64,000 bases of DNA from Hymenobacter sp. BT730 (GCF_030542105.1 NZ_JAUOFB010000002.1:62001-126000); one strand, 5' to 3'. Counted from the first letter of the stretch, positions 25,965-35,692 are shown. Notes: generated by a model not told the origin, from the sequence alone. Made by a program: numbers and translations.

Positions 25965-26960
25965 CTATTTCCCTGCCAGCTGGGCAGGAGGGGTAGATGC
26001 ACCAGTAGCCTTTTTGAAAGCTTGGTTTCCTACAAAACCATCAACCCGGCTTTGCCAGAGTTCCTTGTGTTTCTTCCAATAAGGCTCATGGCCGGATCCC
26101 GCAAAATCCTGTCGTTGCTTAGGTCCCCGCAGGTTCTGGTAAATAGCGTCGGTTTCCTGACGCGTCACCCGTGGGTCGGTTTCGCCCCACATGAGCAGAG
26201 TAGGAGTAGTAATGTGGCTGGCGAACTGCGTAGCATCGAGGTCAAAAGCCCAGAAACCGTTTTGCACGCCACCCCAGAATACTAACAGGTTGGCCATCGG
26301 GAAATCAGGCAGGTGCATGGCGGCAAACCGGTTCTGAGCGGTTTGTAGCATGCTACCGTAGGGGCATTCCAGGATGTTGGCCTCAGGTGCTACGCCCAAC
26401 TCACTTTCTGCCCGCAGAATAGCCTCGGCCCCCATGCTAACGCCGTAAAGCAAAACCGGCTGATGGGGCTGTGTCTGCTGTAACCAGGTAAACACCGTTC
26501 GCACATCCTCGGCTTCCCGATACCCTACGGTGCAGGTATAGCCAGCAGAGCTGCCGTTACCTGCAAAATCAGTGAGCAAAACATTGAAGCCTAAGCGGCG
26601 GAAATAGGCTGCTTCGGGTAATAGTGCTGCTTTGTTGCTGGTATAGCCATGGAAAAGCGCTACCGTGCCTCGCGCATGCGGAACGGTACTATACCACACT
26701 TCCAGGCGCCCGTTGGGGCTAGTAAGAAAGATAGTAGTAAAGGGAAATTCGGGAACAGTGAGGCTGTGCGGCTTGGGGTTTGAAACGCCCATAAGCAGCA
26801 CACCCAGCTTAAGCCAGCCGGTAAGCCGCTCCGGATGGGCGGTGCGCACGGCAGCAGCCGGGGAAAAATGGGTGAAGCGCCAAGCGTGGAAAAAGGCCAC
26901 GGCGTTTAACACAACCGTGGCCAATACTAAGAGCAGCAGAACAAGGCGCTTCCGCTTCAT
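25965..26960 (-). CDS. Alpha/beta hydrolase with N-terminal membrane anchor
   Basis: Hydrolase of 331 residues beginning with a membrane or signal helix (MKRKRLVLLLLVLATVVLNA), then the serine-hydrolase fold. The catalytic triad is visible: Ser in LLYGVSMGAEA, Asp in WGETDPRV, and His in GSGHEPYWK; the oxyanion region is FHGYTSNKAALL. It resembles the S33/lysophospholipase group. Its ATG overlaps the stop codon of the upstream pseudouridine synthase gene by four bases (ATGA), so their translation is likely coupled. The substrate is unknown. Confidence 0.88.
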   Translation of the reverse strand: MKRKRLVLLLLVLATVVLNAVAFFHAWRFTHFSPAAAVRTAHPERLTGWLKLGVLLMGVSNPKPHSLTVPEFPFTTIFLTSPNGRLEVWYSTVPHARGTVALFHGYTSNKAALLPEAAYFRRLGFNVLLTDFAGNGSSAGYTCTVGYREAEDVRTVFTWLQQTQPHQPVLLYGVSMGAEAILRAESELGVAPEANILECPYGSMLQTAQNRFAAMHLPDFPMANLLVFWGGVQNGFWAFDLDATQFASHITTPTLLMWGETDPRVTRQETDAIYQNLRGPKQRQDFAGSGHEPYWKKHKELWQSRVDGFVGNQAFKKATGASTPPAQLAGK

Positions 26961-27826
26961 CGGCCAGCCTTGCGCCCGCCACCAGTAGGCCGGTCGGAGC
27001 CAGGCTTGCGGCCAGCGCCACTTCGGCTAGGGCCTCCGGCGGGTTTGCCTTTTCCTTTTCCCGGTGCCGGGCCGCCGGCACTGCGGCCGGTTTTGGATTT
27101 GCTGCCGGCCCCGCTCTTGGCACCAAAACCGCCCCGGTTATAGCCACCAGCGCTGTTCTGGCCAGGTTTTTCACTAGCCGGGCGAATGCCGCCCGGCCAG
27201 TAGCCACTGTCTGATTTGCTGGCGGGCTTAAAGGTGCCGGCGGCCAGGGTTTGTGCCGCCATATCATCGGTCAGCGCTTTTACCTCATCGGCGGTCAGCT
27301 CGCGCCACTGGCCGGGCTGCAAGTTGCCTACCGGAATACCAGCGAGGCGGGCGCGCACTAAGCGAAGTGTAGGAAAGCCTACAGCGGCCGTCATTTTGCG
27401 CACCTGCCGGTTCATGCCCTGGGAGATGGTAATCTGAATCCATGAGGTGGGAATAGCGGCCCGGAAACGTACAGGCTTGCTTCGGTCCCAAAGCTCAGGA
27501 GCTTCAGGTAGCAGCTCAACTTCGGCCGGCGTTGTGAAGCCGGTTTTCAGGTCTACACCGCGGCGCAGGTTTTCCAGGGCTTCTTCTGTGGGAATGCCCT
27601 CTACCTGTACCCAGTAGGTTTTCGGCACTTTAAAGCGTGGCTCCGACAAGCGGTGTTGGAGCTGCTTATCGTCGGTGAGGAGCACCAGGCCTTCCGAGTC
27701 GTAATCCAGGCGGCCTACGGGGTAGATGTTGGGGATATTGACGAAATCCTTGAGTGTGGCACGGCCATTCTCGTCGGTAAATTGGGTGAGGACTTCGTAG
27801 GGTTTGTTGACGAGGATGTAACGCAT
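26957..27826 (-). CDS. rRNA pseudouridine synthase (RsuA/RluE type) with long basic tail
   Basis: Residues 1-195 form an RsuA/RluB/E/F-type synthase: catalytic Asp in PVGRLDYDSEGLVLLTDD, KTYWVQVEG, and MNRQVRKMTAAVGFPTLRLVR. It isomerises a uridine in rRNA, most like RluE (23S). The last 90 residues are a disordered Gly/Lys/Arg/Ser/Pro-rich tail such as is common in Bacteroidota RNA enzymes. The start is the ATG at 27826. A TACCTTTG box four bases ahead of it suggests a leaderless transcript. The gene follows the VWA-like gene by 25 bp and overlaps the hydrolase gene by 4 bp. Confidence 0.9.
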   Translation of the reverse strand: MRYILVNKPYEVLTQFTDENGRATLKDFVNIPNIYPVGRLDYDSEGLVLLTDDKQLQHRLSEPRFKVPKTYWVQVEGIPTEEALENLRRGVDLKTGFTTPAEVELLPEAPELWDRSKPVRFRAAIPTSWIQITISQGMNRQVRKMTAAVGFPTLRLVRARLAGIPVGNLQPGQWRELTADEVKALTDDMAAQTLAAGTFKPASKSDSGYWPGGIRPASEKPGQNSAGGYNRGGFGAKSGAGSKSKTGRSAGGPAPGKGKGKPAGGPSRSGAGRKPGSDRPTGGGRKAGR

Positions 27827-27830
27827 GGTG

Positions 27831-27838
27831 CAAAGGTA
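27831..27838 (-). promoter_or_regulatory. -7 box 4 nt before the pseudouridine synthase ATG
   Basis: The minus strand reads TACCTTTG, a perfect match, with four bases before the ATG; transcription would start at the start codon. Confidence 0.55.
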
Positions 27839-27851
27839 GCCACTTGTAGCA

Positions 27852-29969
27852 CTACACTCCACCCGAATATTTACGCAACGCCCACTCCGCCGAAATCAGC
27901 GTCAGAATCAGGAAGAAGAGCCATTTCATGTTGATGAGCTCCTTCAAGTTTTCCTCAGAGTAAATAACCGGCTTGTAATTGGCCTTTTCGATGTCCTGAG
28001 TGAGCTGGGCGAACTGCTGTGGGAAGTAAAGGCGCTGCCCGCTGCGGCGGGAGAGTTGGTAGAGTAAATTATGGTCGGCGCGGGCTTCCAGGGCTTCCAG
28101 TTGCTGCTCCTGTACCAGTAGCTCGCCGCGGTCCTGCTGAGGCTGGCCACCTAGCGTGGCGCGGGCCGTGTAGCGGTAGAGGCCGCCGGGTAATGACCCT
28201 AGGTGCAAGGGCGCGCCATCTTCGGTATTGGTGTAGCTGAAGGTGCGCGTCTGCTGTTTTTCGTCGGTAAGGGTGAGGGTAATTCTCTGATTGTAGATGC
28301 GCTCAAATACCGCATTGTAGGTTTCGGCGCCAAACGTTACGTCATCCTGCGAGGAAAAAGCATCCTGCGTGGGGTATACATCGAGGCGCTTTTTGTTGGC
28401 GTTTTGCGTGAGCAGTTGTAGCGTACGAATTATCAGTCGGTCATACGCCTCGGGACGGTCGTTGTGCTCGGTAGCTTCCTGTAGGCGCCACTGCCAGCTG
28501 CCATCGGTTAGCAAGGTGGCCTGGCGCTGGGCCGCTGAGCCGCCAAAAACCAGCAGCGGGCGCTGGGTTTTCAACCGACCTACCTGCTGAAATAGGGCCG
28601 CTTCAGCCCCGCCACTCAGGCGCAGGCTACCAAACGGAACGGGTGCCGGAGAGTAAGCAGCAAACCGACGCTGGGCATCGTCTTCAAACGAAAAGCGCGC
28701 AAATGCAGGATTGGGTACGGGCGTTACATCGTCGGTTTGGGCTCCGCGCGGCTGCACGGTCAGGCCGGCCCCCAAACGGTTGTAGGCATCAAAGTCAGAC
28801 TGCGCCCCCAAAATGTAGAAGGCCGGAATTTTACGCTGCCGTACCTGGGCCACTACCTCGCTGCCCAGCCCGCCGCTGGCCGGAAGCTGATGCAGAATGG
28901 CCACGTCGTAATCCTGGGCCTTTAAGGGGCTGATGCCGGGCAGATAAGTAACCAGGTCGAAGTTGTCGTTTTGTTGGATGGCGGCGCGCAGGGCTTTCAA
29001 GTCAGGGTGGGGGGCTGCGCCGGCCAGAAGCACTTTCAGCTTGCCTTTTACCACGTCCACGTAAGCAAATTTGCTGTTGTTGAGCAGGGTAAACTCGCCG
29101 GGCTGCTTTTCTACTACTACCTCGTAGCGGCGCTTGCCGGGGGCGGGCGCCATCACCAAAAAAGTAGTTTTCTGCCGCCGTTGGCCCGCGGCCAGCTTCA
29201 CGCTTTTGGTTTGCAGTACGCGGCCGTTTTCGCGCAGCTGCACCGTGGCTGTGCTTCCGGCATAGCCATCGTAGCCAATTTCGGCTTCAATAGGGAAACG
29301 GTTGCCGCTGAAGGCTACGCGGTTATAATTCAGAGCCGGAATACTGAGGTCTTTTTTGGGTACCGTGTCCCCCACAGCCAGGCCGTAAATGGGGAAGCGG
29401 TATTCCGAATACTGCGGCGCCCTGCCCTGGTTAACAATGCCATCTGACACCAGTACCACTCCGGCCAGATTGCGCCCTTCGTAGCCCTCGCTCACGGAGG
29501 TCAGCATGCCATCCAGATCCGAAGCGGCAGCTGTAAAGCGCAGGGAATCCGGGCGAGTGGGACGAGGGTTAGGCGTGAGCGTCTGGGTTTCCACGGTAAA
29601 GCCCTTGGCCTCCAACTCGGTGGAAAGCTGGCGCAGGCCATGCGTGGTTTGCTGCAGCAGTGGCGCCGGCGTAAACAGCCCTACCGACTGCGAATTGTCC
29701 ACGGCCAGCACAATGGTTGGCTTCTCGGTAGTGCTGGTGGTGGTTTTAATGAAGGGGGAGAGCAGCAGGAAGCACAGCAGGCTTACCACCAGAAAGCGTA
29801 GGGCTGCCAAGCCGTAGTTCAGCGTCCGGCTCCAGGGCGCTTTGGCTGAGTAAAGCAGGGCCGCGTAGCCCACGCCCACGGCCAGGCACAGCAGAATAAA
29901 CCAGGGAGAAGCGGCGAGGGAAATCAACGGCAGAAATACGTAAATGGAGCACAAAGAACTCCAAAGCAA
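27852..29969 (-). CDS. VWA/BatA-like membrane protein
   Basis: Protein of about 705 residues. Two N-terminal membrane helices (SPWFILLCLAVGVGYAALLY and a second at 50-75), a von Willebrand A-like domain with VLAVDNSQSVGLF in place of the usual DxSxS site, then beta-rich domains, and a last helix MKWLFFLILTLISAEWALRKY. This layout is like the large periplasmic proteins near BatA/BatB in Bacteroidota, whose job is not settled. The start is uncertain: the frame has no ATG, and TTG codons at 29969, 29954 and 29927 are candidates. It leads a run with the pseudouridine synthase and hydrolase genes. Confidence 0.8.
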   Translation of the reverse strand: MLWSSLCSIYVFLPLISLAASPWFILLCLAVGVGYAALLYSAKAPWSRTLNYGLAALRFLVVSLLCFLLLSPFIKTTTSTTEKPTIVLAVDNSQSVGLFTPAPLLQQTTHGLRQLSTELEAKGFTVETQTLTPNPRPTRPDSLRFTAAASDLDGMLTSVSEGYEGRNLAGVVLVSDGIVNQGRAPQYSEYRFPIYGLAVGDTVPKKDLSIPALNYNRVAFSGNRFPIEAEIGYDGYAGSTATVQLRENGRVLQTKSVKLAAGQRRQKTTFLVMAPAPGKRRYEVVVEKQPGEFTLLNNSKFAYVDVVKGKLKVLLAGAAPHPDLKALRAAIQQNDNFDLVTYLPGISPLKAQDYDVAILHQLPASGGLGSEVVAQVRQRKIPAFYILGAQSDFDAYNRLGAGLTVQPRGAQTDDVTPVPNPAFARFSFEDDAQRRFAAYSPAPVPFGSLRLSGGAEAALFQQVGRLKTQRPLLVFGGSAAQRQATLLTDGSWQWRLQEATEHNDRPEAYDRLIIRTLQLLTQNANKKRLDVYPTQDAFSSQDDVTFGAETYNAVFERIYNQRITLTLTDEKQQTRTFSYTNTEDGAPLHLGSLPGGLYRYTARATLGGQPQQDRGELLVQEQQLEALEARADHNLLYQLSRRSGQRLYFPQQFAQLTQDIEKANYKPVIYSEENLKELINMKWLFFLILTLISAEWALRKYSGGV

Positions 29970-30224
29970 GGGAAACGGTTGCTTGGGTCTTTCAGGGATA
30001 AAGAGTAGGTAAGATGGGCGAAGTTAAAAGTTATTGGCAGGCCCCATCAGCTAACGGGCTTTTTTGCCAAAATTGCCTAGCGGCGTAAGCCAAATGTAGG
30101 CCGAGGTTGTTAAGGGAAATCTGCTTTTACCAACCGCAGTTTACCAGCAGGCGTTTTCATTGGAGGTTTACCGCTTTTGTGCGGCTCGCTCCTGAAAGTC
30201 TGCTTCCTTTTCAACTTCCTTTTT

Positions 30225-31016
30225 ATGGATTTACAACTTGCGCATAAAACCGTTCTGGTTACTGCTTCAACCGGCGGCATCGGCCTGGAAATAGCCCGTG
30301 CATTTGCCCGCGAAGGCGCCCGCGTCATTATCAATGGCCGCACTGCTGCCAGCGTGCAGCAGGCCATTACTCAGCTACGGGAGGAGTTTTCGGCGGCCGA
30401 GCTGCTGCCACTGGTAGCCGATAACGGCACCGCGGAAGGCACAGCGCGCACCATCCAGGAATATCCTGATGTGGATGTGCTGGTAAACAACCTCGGTATT
30501 TATGAAGCCACCGATTTCTTTGCTACCACCGACGAAGCCTGGCTGCGACTTTTTGAGGTGAATATTATGAGCGGAGTGCGGCTGAGTCGGCATTACTTGC
30601 GCGGCATGCTGGCCCGTAATACCGGACGTATTCTCTTCATCAGCAGCGAATCGGCACTGAACCCGGCCCCCGAAATGGCGCACTACAGCGCCACTAAGCT
30701 TATGCAGCTCTCCATTTCCCGGAGTATGGCCGAAATGACGAAAGGAACCAACGTAACCGTTAATTCCCTCTTGCCCGGCTCCACGCATACCCCCGGCGTT
30801 GAGGAGTTTATTCGGCAGGTTTTTCCGGAGGAAAAGGACTACGCCACCGCGGAACGTCGGTTTATGGCTGAGAACCGGCCCACGTCCCTGATCGGGCGCC
30901 TAATTCAGCCCCGGGAAATTGCCGATTTTACCGTATTTGTGGCCAGTCCGCTGGCCGGAGCCATTAACGGGGCCAGCCTGCGGGTAGATGGCGGCATTGT
31001 GCGCAGTGCTGTGTAA
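30225..31016 (+). CDS. Short-chain dehydrogenase/reductase
   Basis: SDR oxidoreductase of 264 residues (263 plus stop). The NAD(P)-binding motif TASTGGIG and the LVNNLGIY stretch are present, with catalytic Ser in FISSESAL, Tyr154 and Lys158 in YSATK. The C-terminus [11 protein letters not shown] is typical. The start ATG at 30225 gives [14 protein letters not shown]; upstream in-frame codons are unlikely. Substrate unknown. It is followed by a long hairpin shared with ackA. Confidence 0.9.
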   Translation: MDLQLAHKTVLVTASTGGIGLEIARAFAREGARVIINGRTAASVQQAITQLREEFSAAELLPLVADNGTAEGTARTIQEYPDVDVLVNNLGIYEATDFFATTDEAWLRLFEVNIMSGVRLSRHYLRGMLARNTGRILFISSESALNPAPEMAHYSATKLMQLSISRSMAEMTKGTNVTVNSLLPGSTHTPGVEEFIRQVFPEEKDYATAERRFMAENRPTSLIGRLIQPREIADFTVFVASPLAGAINGASLRVDGGIVRSAV

Positions 31017-31043
31017 AGCCCTGTTTGTATTTAACGACAGTAT

Positions 31044-31093
31044 CTACAAAGAGAAGCCCGGTTGCTGTCACGCAACCGGGCTTCTCTTTGTAG
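31044..31093. terminator. Bidirectional terminator with 22-bp perfect stem
   Basis: Arms 31044-31065 and 31072-31093 are exact reverse complements, loop 6 nt. It lies between the convergent SDR and ackA genes. Confidence 0.85.
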
Positions 31094-31131
31094 GCTGTTC
31101 TATTTTTTCTAAGGCAAAAACCATAAGTTTT

Positions 31132-32328
31132 CTACCCAACTAACTCCGCACACTGACGGGCAATTTCCAACTCCTCGTTGGTCGGAATTACCAGCACTTT
31201 TACGCGGGCACCGGGAGCCGATAAATCCCGGATGCCGGGGGCGCGGCGCTGGTTTTCCGCAGTGTCAAGGGCTATGCCGCAGAAGTCCAGATCCTGGCAG
31301 GCCAACTCCCGCACGCGGGCATCGTTTTCGCCCACGCCGCCGGTAAACACAATAGCTTCGGCACCGTTGAGGGCCGCCATAAATGCGCCGATGTATTTCT
31401 TGATGCGGTAGGCGTAGAGGTGATAGGCCAGTTGGGCACTCTCGTCGCCCTGTTCTAAGGAGCGAGTCACGTCGCGCATGTCGCTGTGGCCGGTGAGGCC
31501 CAGCATGCCGCTTTCCTTGTTGAGCAGGTTTTGCACCTGGGCGGCGGTATAGCCTAAGTGCTCTATCAGGTGAAAAATAATGGCCTGGTCGGTGTCGCCG
31601 GCGCGGGTGCCCATTACCAGGCCGTTCATGGGGCCAAAGCCCATGCTGGTATCTACGGAGAGGCCGGCGGCAGTTGCTGTCATGCTGCAGCCGTTGCCTA
31701 AGTGAATGGTGATGACGCGGGCGGCCGGGTTTTCTAAATACCGGAGTGCCTCGCCGGCCACAAACTTATGGCTGGTTCCGTGAAAGCCATAGGCGCGAAA
31801 TCCGTGCTCGGTGTACAGCTTTTCGGGCAGGGCAAAGCGGTAGGCGTGGGGCGGCAGCGTGTGGTGGAAGGCGGTATCGAATACCGCCACCTGCCGGGCC
31901 TGCGGAAACAGTTGTTCCGCTACTTCCATGCCCAGCAAATTGGCTGGGTTGTGCAGCGGAGCTAAGGAAAACAGCTGCCGGATTTTCTCTTTCACCTCCG
32001 CCGTGATGAGCGTAGTATCCCGAAACTGCTCGCCGCCGTGCACGGCGCGGTGGCCCACCACCGCAATTTCATCCGGGTTCTTGATAACGCCGATTTTAGC
32101 ATCGGTGAGCAGGCGCATGGCTTCCTCCAGACCGGCGCGGTGGTCTGGAATGGGCAGGGTACGGCGCACGGTGCGCTCATGCCCATCTACCATAGCGTGG
32201 TGACTCAGCAGGCCATCCGTCAGGCCAATTCGCTCAATCAAGCCCCGGCTAACGGGCTGCTCCTGGGGCCAGCGGAAGAGTTGGTACTTGAGGGAGCTGC
32301 TGCCGGAGTTGATAACGAAGATGTTCAT
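31132..32328 (-). CDS. ackA: Acetate kinase
   Basis: Converts acetyl phosphate and ADP to acetate and ATP. At 398 residues it is the standard length. Signatures: MNIFVINSGSSSLKYQLF, VFDTAFHHTLPPHAYRFALP, YGFHGTSHKFV, ITIHLGNGCSMTA, DTSMGFGPMNGLVMGTRAGD and FTGGVGENDARVRE. Its partner pta is on the same strand 1.27 kb upstream, but two AT-rich genes of opposite orientation lie between. A TACTTTCG box (32355-32362, minus strand) may be its own promoter. Confidence 0.97.
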   Translation of the reverse strand: MNIFVINSGSSSLKYQLFRWPQEQPVSRGLIERIGLTDGLLSHHAMVDGHERTVRRTLPIPDHRAGLEEAMRLLTDAKIGVIKNPDEIAVVGHRAVHGGEQFRDTTLITAEVKEKIRQLFSLAPLHNPANLLGMEVAEQLFPQARQVAVFDTAFHHTLPPHAYRFALPEKLYTEHGFRAYGFHGTSHKFVAGEALRYLENPAARVITIHLGNGCSMTATAAGLSVDTSMGFGPMNGLVMGTRAGDTDQAIIFHLIEHLGYTAAQVQNLLNKESGMLGLTGHSDMRDVTRSLEQGDESAQLAYHLYAYRIKKYIGAFMAALNGAEAIVFTGGVGENDARVRELACQDLDFCGIALDTAENQRRAPGIRDLSAPGARVKVLVIPTNEELEIARQCAELVG

Positions 32329-32615
32329 AGGGCCGTGAAAGTAAAGACGCGCCCCGAAAGTACGGATGGAATGGGGTTCTGCCTTTGGCTCTTCACCTAA
32401 GTTGCCTATCTATTAAGAAGACGGTAATGGCAGTACTATTCCTAATAACTCATGGGTAATGGTCAGCCATAAGACCAAAGAAGCTTGGTATTGTAGGGTC
32501 ATGCTCCCTACCTTGCTCAGGATGAACTTAACACTTTGCGTGCAAAGAAAACTTGATACAAGTAGCAATAGTGTAAATAGGAATTGGTGAAATAAACCCT
32601 GAAAAAATATCTTAA

Positions 32616-33032
32616 ATGGGCAAATTGGTAGAAATTAAAACTAAGCAAAACTCATCTAGTGTAGATGAGTTTATTGGTGGTGTCTTAGATGAGCAAAAGC
32701 GTATAGATAGTCGAATTATTCTTGATTTAATGGAAAAAGCTACGAATGAGACCCCGAAAATGTGGGGGAGTTCAATGATAGGTTTTGGTAGTGTGCGGTA
32801 TAAAAGCCCGGCCACCGGTAGAGAGGTGGATTGGTTTAAAATTGGTTTTTCCCCACGTAAAGCTAATTTATCATTGCATCTTATTGATCTAAAGCGCCAT
32901 GCTGATACCTTAAAAGAATTAGGTAAATACAAAATCGGTGCTGGTTGTCTTTATATAAATAAACTTGAGGATGTTGATATAGAAATTTTGAAAAAAATAA
33001 TTGAAGAAGCATCTAAAGGCAATTTTGCGTAG
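32616..33032 (+). CDS. DUF1801-family protein, AT-rich
   Basis: Small cytoplasmic protein of 138 residues with the DUF1801 (YdhG-like) pattern: SVDEFIGGVLDEQKRIDSRIILDLMEK, MWGSSMIGFGSVRYK, REVDWFKIGFSPRKANLSLHL and the end LEDVDIEILKKIIEEAS. The family function is unproven. Base composition is clearly lower in GC than the flanking ackA and pta genes, and it is paired with another AT-rich gene downstream, which suggests recent arrival by horizontal transfer. Confidence 0.85.
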   Translation: MGKLVEIKTKQNSSSVDEFIGGVLDEQKRIDSRIILDLMEKATNETPKMWGSSMIGFGSVRYKSPATGREVDWFKIGFSPRKANLSLHLIDLKRHADTLKELGKYKIGAGCLYINKLEDVDIEILKKIIEEASKGNFA

Positions 33033-33080
33033 ATATAACAAATAAATTATAGACTGGAATAAATTTTATACCAAATTACA

Positions 33081-33557
33081 ATGACGAAAAAGGCAGGGGT
33101 TAAAGGAAGCCTATATGCCATACTAGCAGTAAGTGCAGGTATGGCGCTTGTTTTGCTTGTTGTATTTTTAATAAAGTTAACTACGAATCCTAATGTAGTA
33201 AAAATGATTGCCGATGATTTTCAGGAATTTGCATTCCCTGTTATAGCTGGAATTTTATCCATTTTTCTATCCGCCTATTACCTGGGTAAAATAGCAGGCG
33301 TTAAAATTGGGCGCAATAATAAGGCTCAAAGTTCAATTGGGTTTATTGCTGCTCTAAAAATTTTGACTGTATTTTCATTAATCGTTTCAATAGCTGTAGT
33401 TATTCAAATAAGTTGGCTTAGCGGTTTTGATGCCTATTTATCGTTTTATTTCCTTCTGAGGATAGCTGTGCCAATCTTTCTACTAGGATTGCCTTTAGCG
33501 TTGCTACTTGGATATGGATTTGAATATTTGCTAAGTAATAAATTAAAAAAATCATAA
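33081..33557 (+). CDS. AT-rich four-helix membrane protein of unknown function
   Basis: Protein of 158 residues with four hydrophobic segments (about 12-32, 46-68, 88-108 and 122-146), consistent with an integral inner-membrane protein. It has no recognised family. It follows the DUF1801 gene by 48 bp on the same strand and has the same AT-rich composition and codon use, so the two likely arrived together. The gene ends 44 bp before the convergent pta stop codon. Confidence 0.7.
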   Translation: MTKKAGVKGSLYAILAVSAGMALVLLVVFLIKLTTNPNVVKMIADDFQEFAFPVIAGILSIFLSAYYLGKIAGVKIGRNNKAQSSIGFIAALKILTVFSLIVSIAVVIQISWLSGFDAYLSFYFLLRIAVPIFLLGLPLALLLGYGFEYLLSNKLKKS

Positions 33558-33601
33558 ACGCAGCCAGTTCTTATAAACGGCCTTTTTCTTCATAGCAACT
33601 T

Positions 33602-35692
33602 CTACCCCTGTGCCTGAATAGCCGTCAGCAGCACCGTATTATAAATATCATCCACGGTACACCCGCGGCTTAAATCATTGACCGGTTTGTTCAGCCCCTG
33701 CAACATCGGCCCAATGGCCAACGCGCCGGTTTCGCGCTGCACGGCTTTGTAGGTGTTGTTACCGGTGTTCAAATCAGGGAAGATGAGCACGCTGGCCTGG
33801 CCGGCTACCGGCGAGCCGGGGAGCTTCTGTTGGCCGATGGCGGGGTCTACAGCCGCATCGTACTGAATGGGGCCTTCTACCAGCAAATCGGGGCGGAGCT
33901 GGTGCACGATTTGGGTGGCCAGGCGCACCTTATCTACGTCGGCGCCCTCACCGGAAGTGCCGGAGGAGTAGGAGAGCATGGCTACGCGCGGCTCAATGCC
34001 GAAGCGCCGGCTGCTGTCGGCGGATGAAATGGCAATTTCGGCCAGCTGCTCGGCGGTGGGGTTGGGGTTCACGGCGCAGTCGCCGAACACGGCCACGCGG
34101 TCCGGCAAACACATGAAAAACACCGACGACACCACCGACACGCCCGGCTTGGTTTTGATGAACTGCAAAGCCGGCCGGATGGTGTGCTGCGTGGTGTGCA
34201 CCGCGCCCGATACCATGCCATCGGCCAGGCCCTTATACACCATCATCGAGCCGAAGTAGGAAACGTCTGTCATCAGGTCGCGGGCCATTTCCAGGGTTAC
34301 GCCTTTGGCTTTGCGCAACTCGTAGAGCGTTTCGGCGAAGTCGTTGAACAGATCTGTTTTGGTGGGGTCGAGGAGCTGCACGCGGGTAGGGTCCAGGGGG
34401 CGCCCCAGGCGCTTGGCGGCGGCCAGAATCTGAGCCGGGTCGCCGAGGATGGTGAGGTTTACCACGTCCTGCTCCAGCAGGCGGGCGGCGGCACGCAGCA
34501 CCCGGTCGTCGTTGCCTTCAGGCAGCACAATGTGCTTGCGCTGGCTGCGCGCCCATTGCAGCAGCTGGTACTGGAACATGTGCGGCGTCATGCCCTCGGG
34601 CTCAAAGGTAGCCAGCTGCTCCAGCAGCGGTGCGGTGTCCATATGCCGCTCAAACGTCTGAATGGCCAGGCGGATCTTCTTCGCGTGGCTGGGCCCAATG
34701 CGCGACTGGATGGCGCCGATGCGCGTAGTAGTCTGGAAGGTGCCGGTTTCTACCAGCACAATGGGCACCGTGGTTTGCAGGCCTTCAATCAGCCGCAGCA
34801 CCGGCTCTTCGGGCATGTAGCCACTGGTGAGGACCAGCCCCGCTACCTTGGGGTAGTTGGCCGAAATATTGGCTTGCAGGGTGCTCAGAATCAGGTCAGA
34901 CCGGTCGCCGGGGGTTACCACCAGCACGTTTTCCTCAATGCGCCGCAGGAAGTTGGGCACGTGCATTGAGCCATTAATGAAATGGTCGACGGTGTTGGTG
35001 AGCTGATCTTCTCCAAACAAAAGCTGCCCGCCCAGCTGGTCATAAATTTCCTGCATGGTGGGGTTGCGCAGGTCTTTTAGCTCGGGAATAACCGTGAGCA
35101 GGGCATCCGGCGGCAGCTGGTCTTTCACCTGTTGGTGCACTTCCACCACTTGCTCGGGCGCCACACGGTTCAGCACCAGCGCCAGCACCCGCACTTCGCG
35201 GTCCTGAGCCGTACGGCGAATAGAAAGCGCAGCATTCACCACCTGCTCCACCGTTTTCCCGGCCCCGGAAATCACCAGGATAACAGGAATGCTGAGGTTG
35301 CGCGCCACCGACCAGTTAATATCCAGCTCCAGGGCCGTGCTGGTGCCCACAAAGTCGGTGCCTTCCACCACCGTAAAGTCGTGCTGGGCTTCCAGGTGCT
35401 TAAACTTATGGATGATGGTGTCCAGCAGCTCGCCCTGCTGGCCGGTTTCCATCAGCCGCAGCGCCTCCTGGCCCCGGTAGGCGTAAGTATCGGCATAGGC
35501 CAGGGGCAGATTGAAGTGATGCAGCACTGTTTCGATATGCTGATCATTCTGGTTGGGAGTAGTGGGGGTGATAATGGGCTTGAAATACCCCACTTTCTGC
35601 GCTTTGCTCAGCAGCAGGTTTACCAATCCCAGCGTTACGACCGATTTGCCGCTATACGGCTCCGCCGTAGCAATAAATACACCCTTACTCAT
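33602..35692 (-). CDS. pta: Phosphate acetyltransferase, long form
   Basis: Converts acetyl-CoA and phosphate to acetyl phosphate. The 696-residue long form has an N-terminal P-loop-like domain (ATAEPYSGKSVVTLGLVNLLL), a middle DRTGG-type domain (about 200-330), and the C-terminal catalytic domain (about 380-690) with IVLPEGNDDRVLRAAARLL, VSGAVHTTQHTIRPAL and RVAMLSYSSGTSG. It works with AckA in acetate overflow and substrate-level ATP formation. The ATG at 35692 is clear. The gene is followed downstream by the AT-rich pair rather than directly by ackA. Confidence 0.96.
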   Translation of the reverse strand: MSKGVFIATAEPYSGKSVVTLGLVNLLLSKAQKVGYFKPIITPTTPNQNDQHIETVLHHFNLPLAYADTYAYRGQEALRLMETGQQGELLDTIIHKFKHLEAQHDFTVVEGTDFVGTSTALELDINWSVARNLSIPVILVISGAGKTVEQVVNAALSIRRTAQDREVRVLALVLNRVAPEQVVEVHQQVKDQLPPDALLTVIPELKDLRNPTMQEIYDQLGGQLLFGEDQLTNTVDHFINGSMHVPNFLRRIEENVLVVTPGDRSDLILSTLQANISANYPKVAGLVLTSGYMPEEPVLRLIEGLQTTVPIVLVETGTFQTTTRIGAIQSRIGPSHAKKIRLAIQTFERHMDTAPLLEQLATFEPEGMTPHMFQYQLLQWARSQRKHIVLPEGNDDRVLRAAARLLEQDVVNLTILGDPAQILAAAKRLGRPLDPTRVQLLDPTKTDLFNDFAETLYELRKAKGVTLEMARDLMTDVSYFGSMMVYKGLADGMVSGAVHTTQHTIRPALQFIKTKPGVSVVSSVFFMCLPDRVAVFGDCAVNPNPTAEQLAEIAISSADSSRRFGIEPRVAMLSYSSGTSGEGADVDKVRLATQIVHQLRPDLLVEGPIQYDAAVDPAIGQQKLPGSPVAGQASVLIFPDLNTGNNTYKAVQRETGALAIGPMLQGLNKPVNDLSRGCTVDDIYNTVLLTAIQAQG

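Noticed and set aside
30040..30075. Possible terminator GCCC...GGGC followed by T residues
   Set aside because: The stem is only four bases and both flanking genes point away, so there is nothing to terminate.
34184..34969. Open frame of 261 codons antisense to pta
   Set aside because: His/Gln/Arg-rich shadow of pta with no family.
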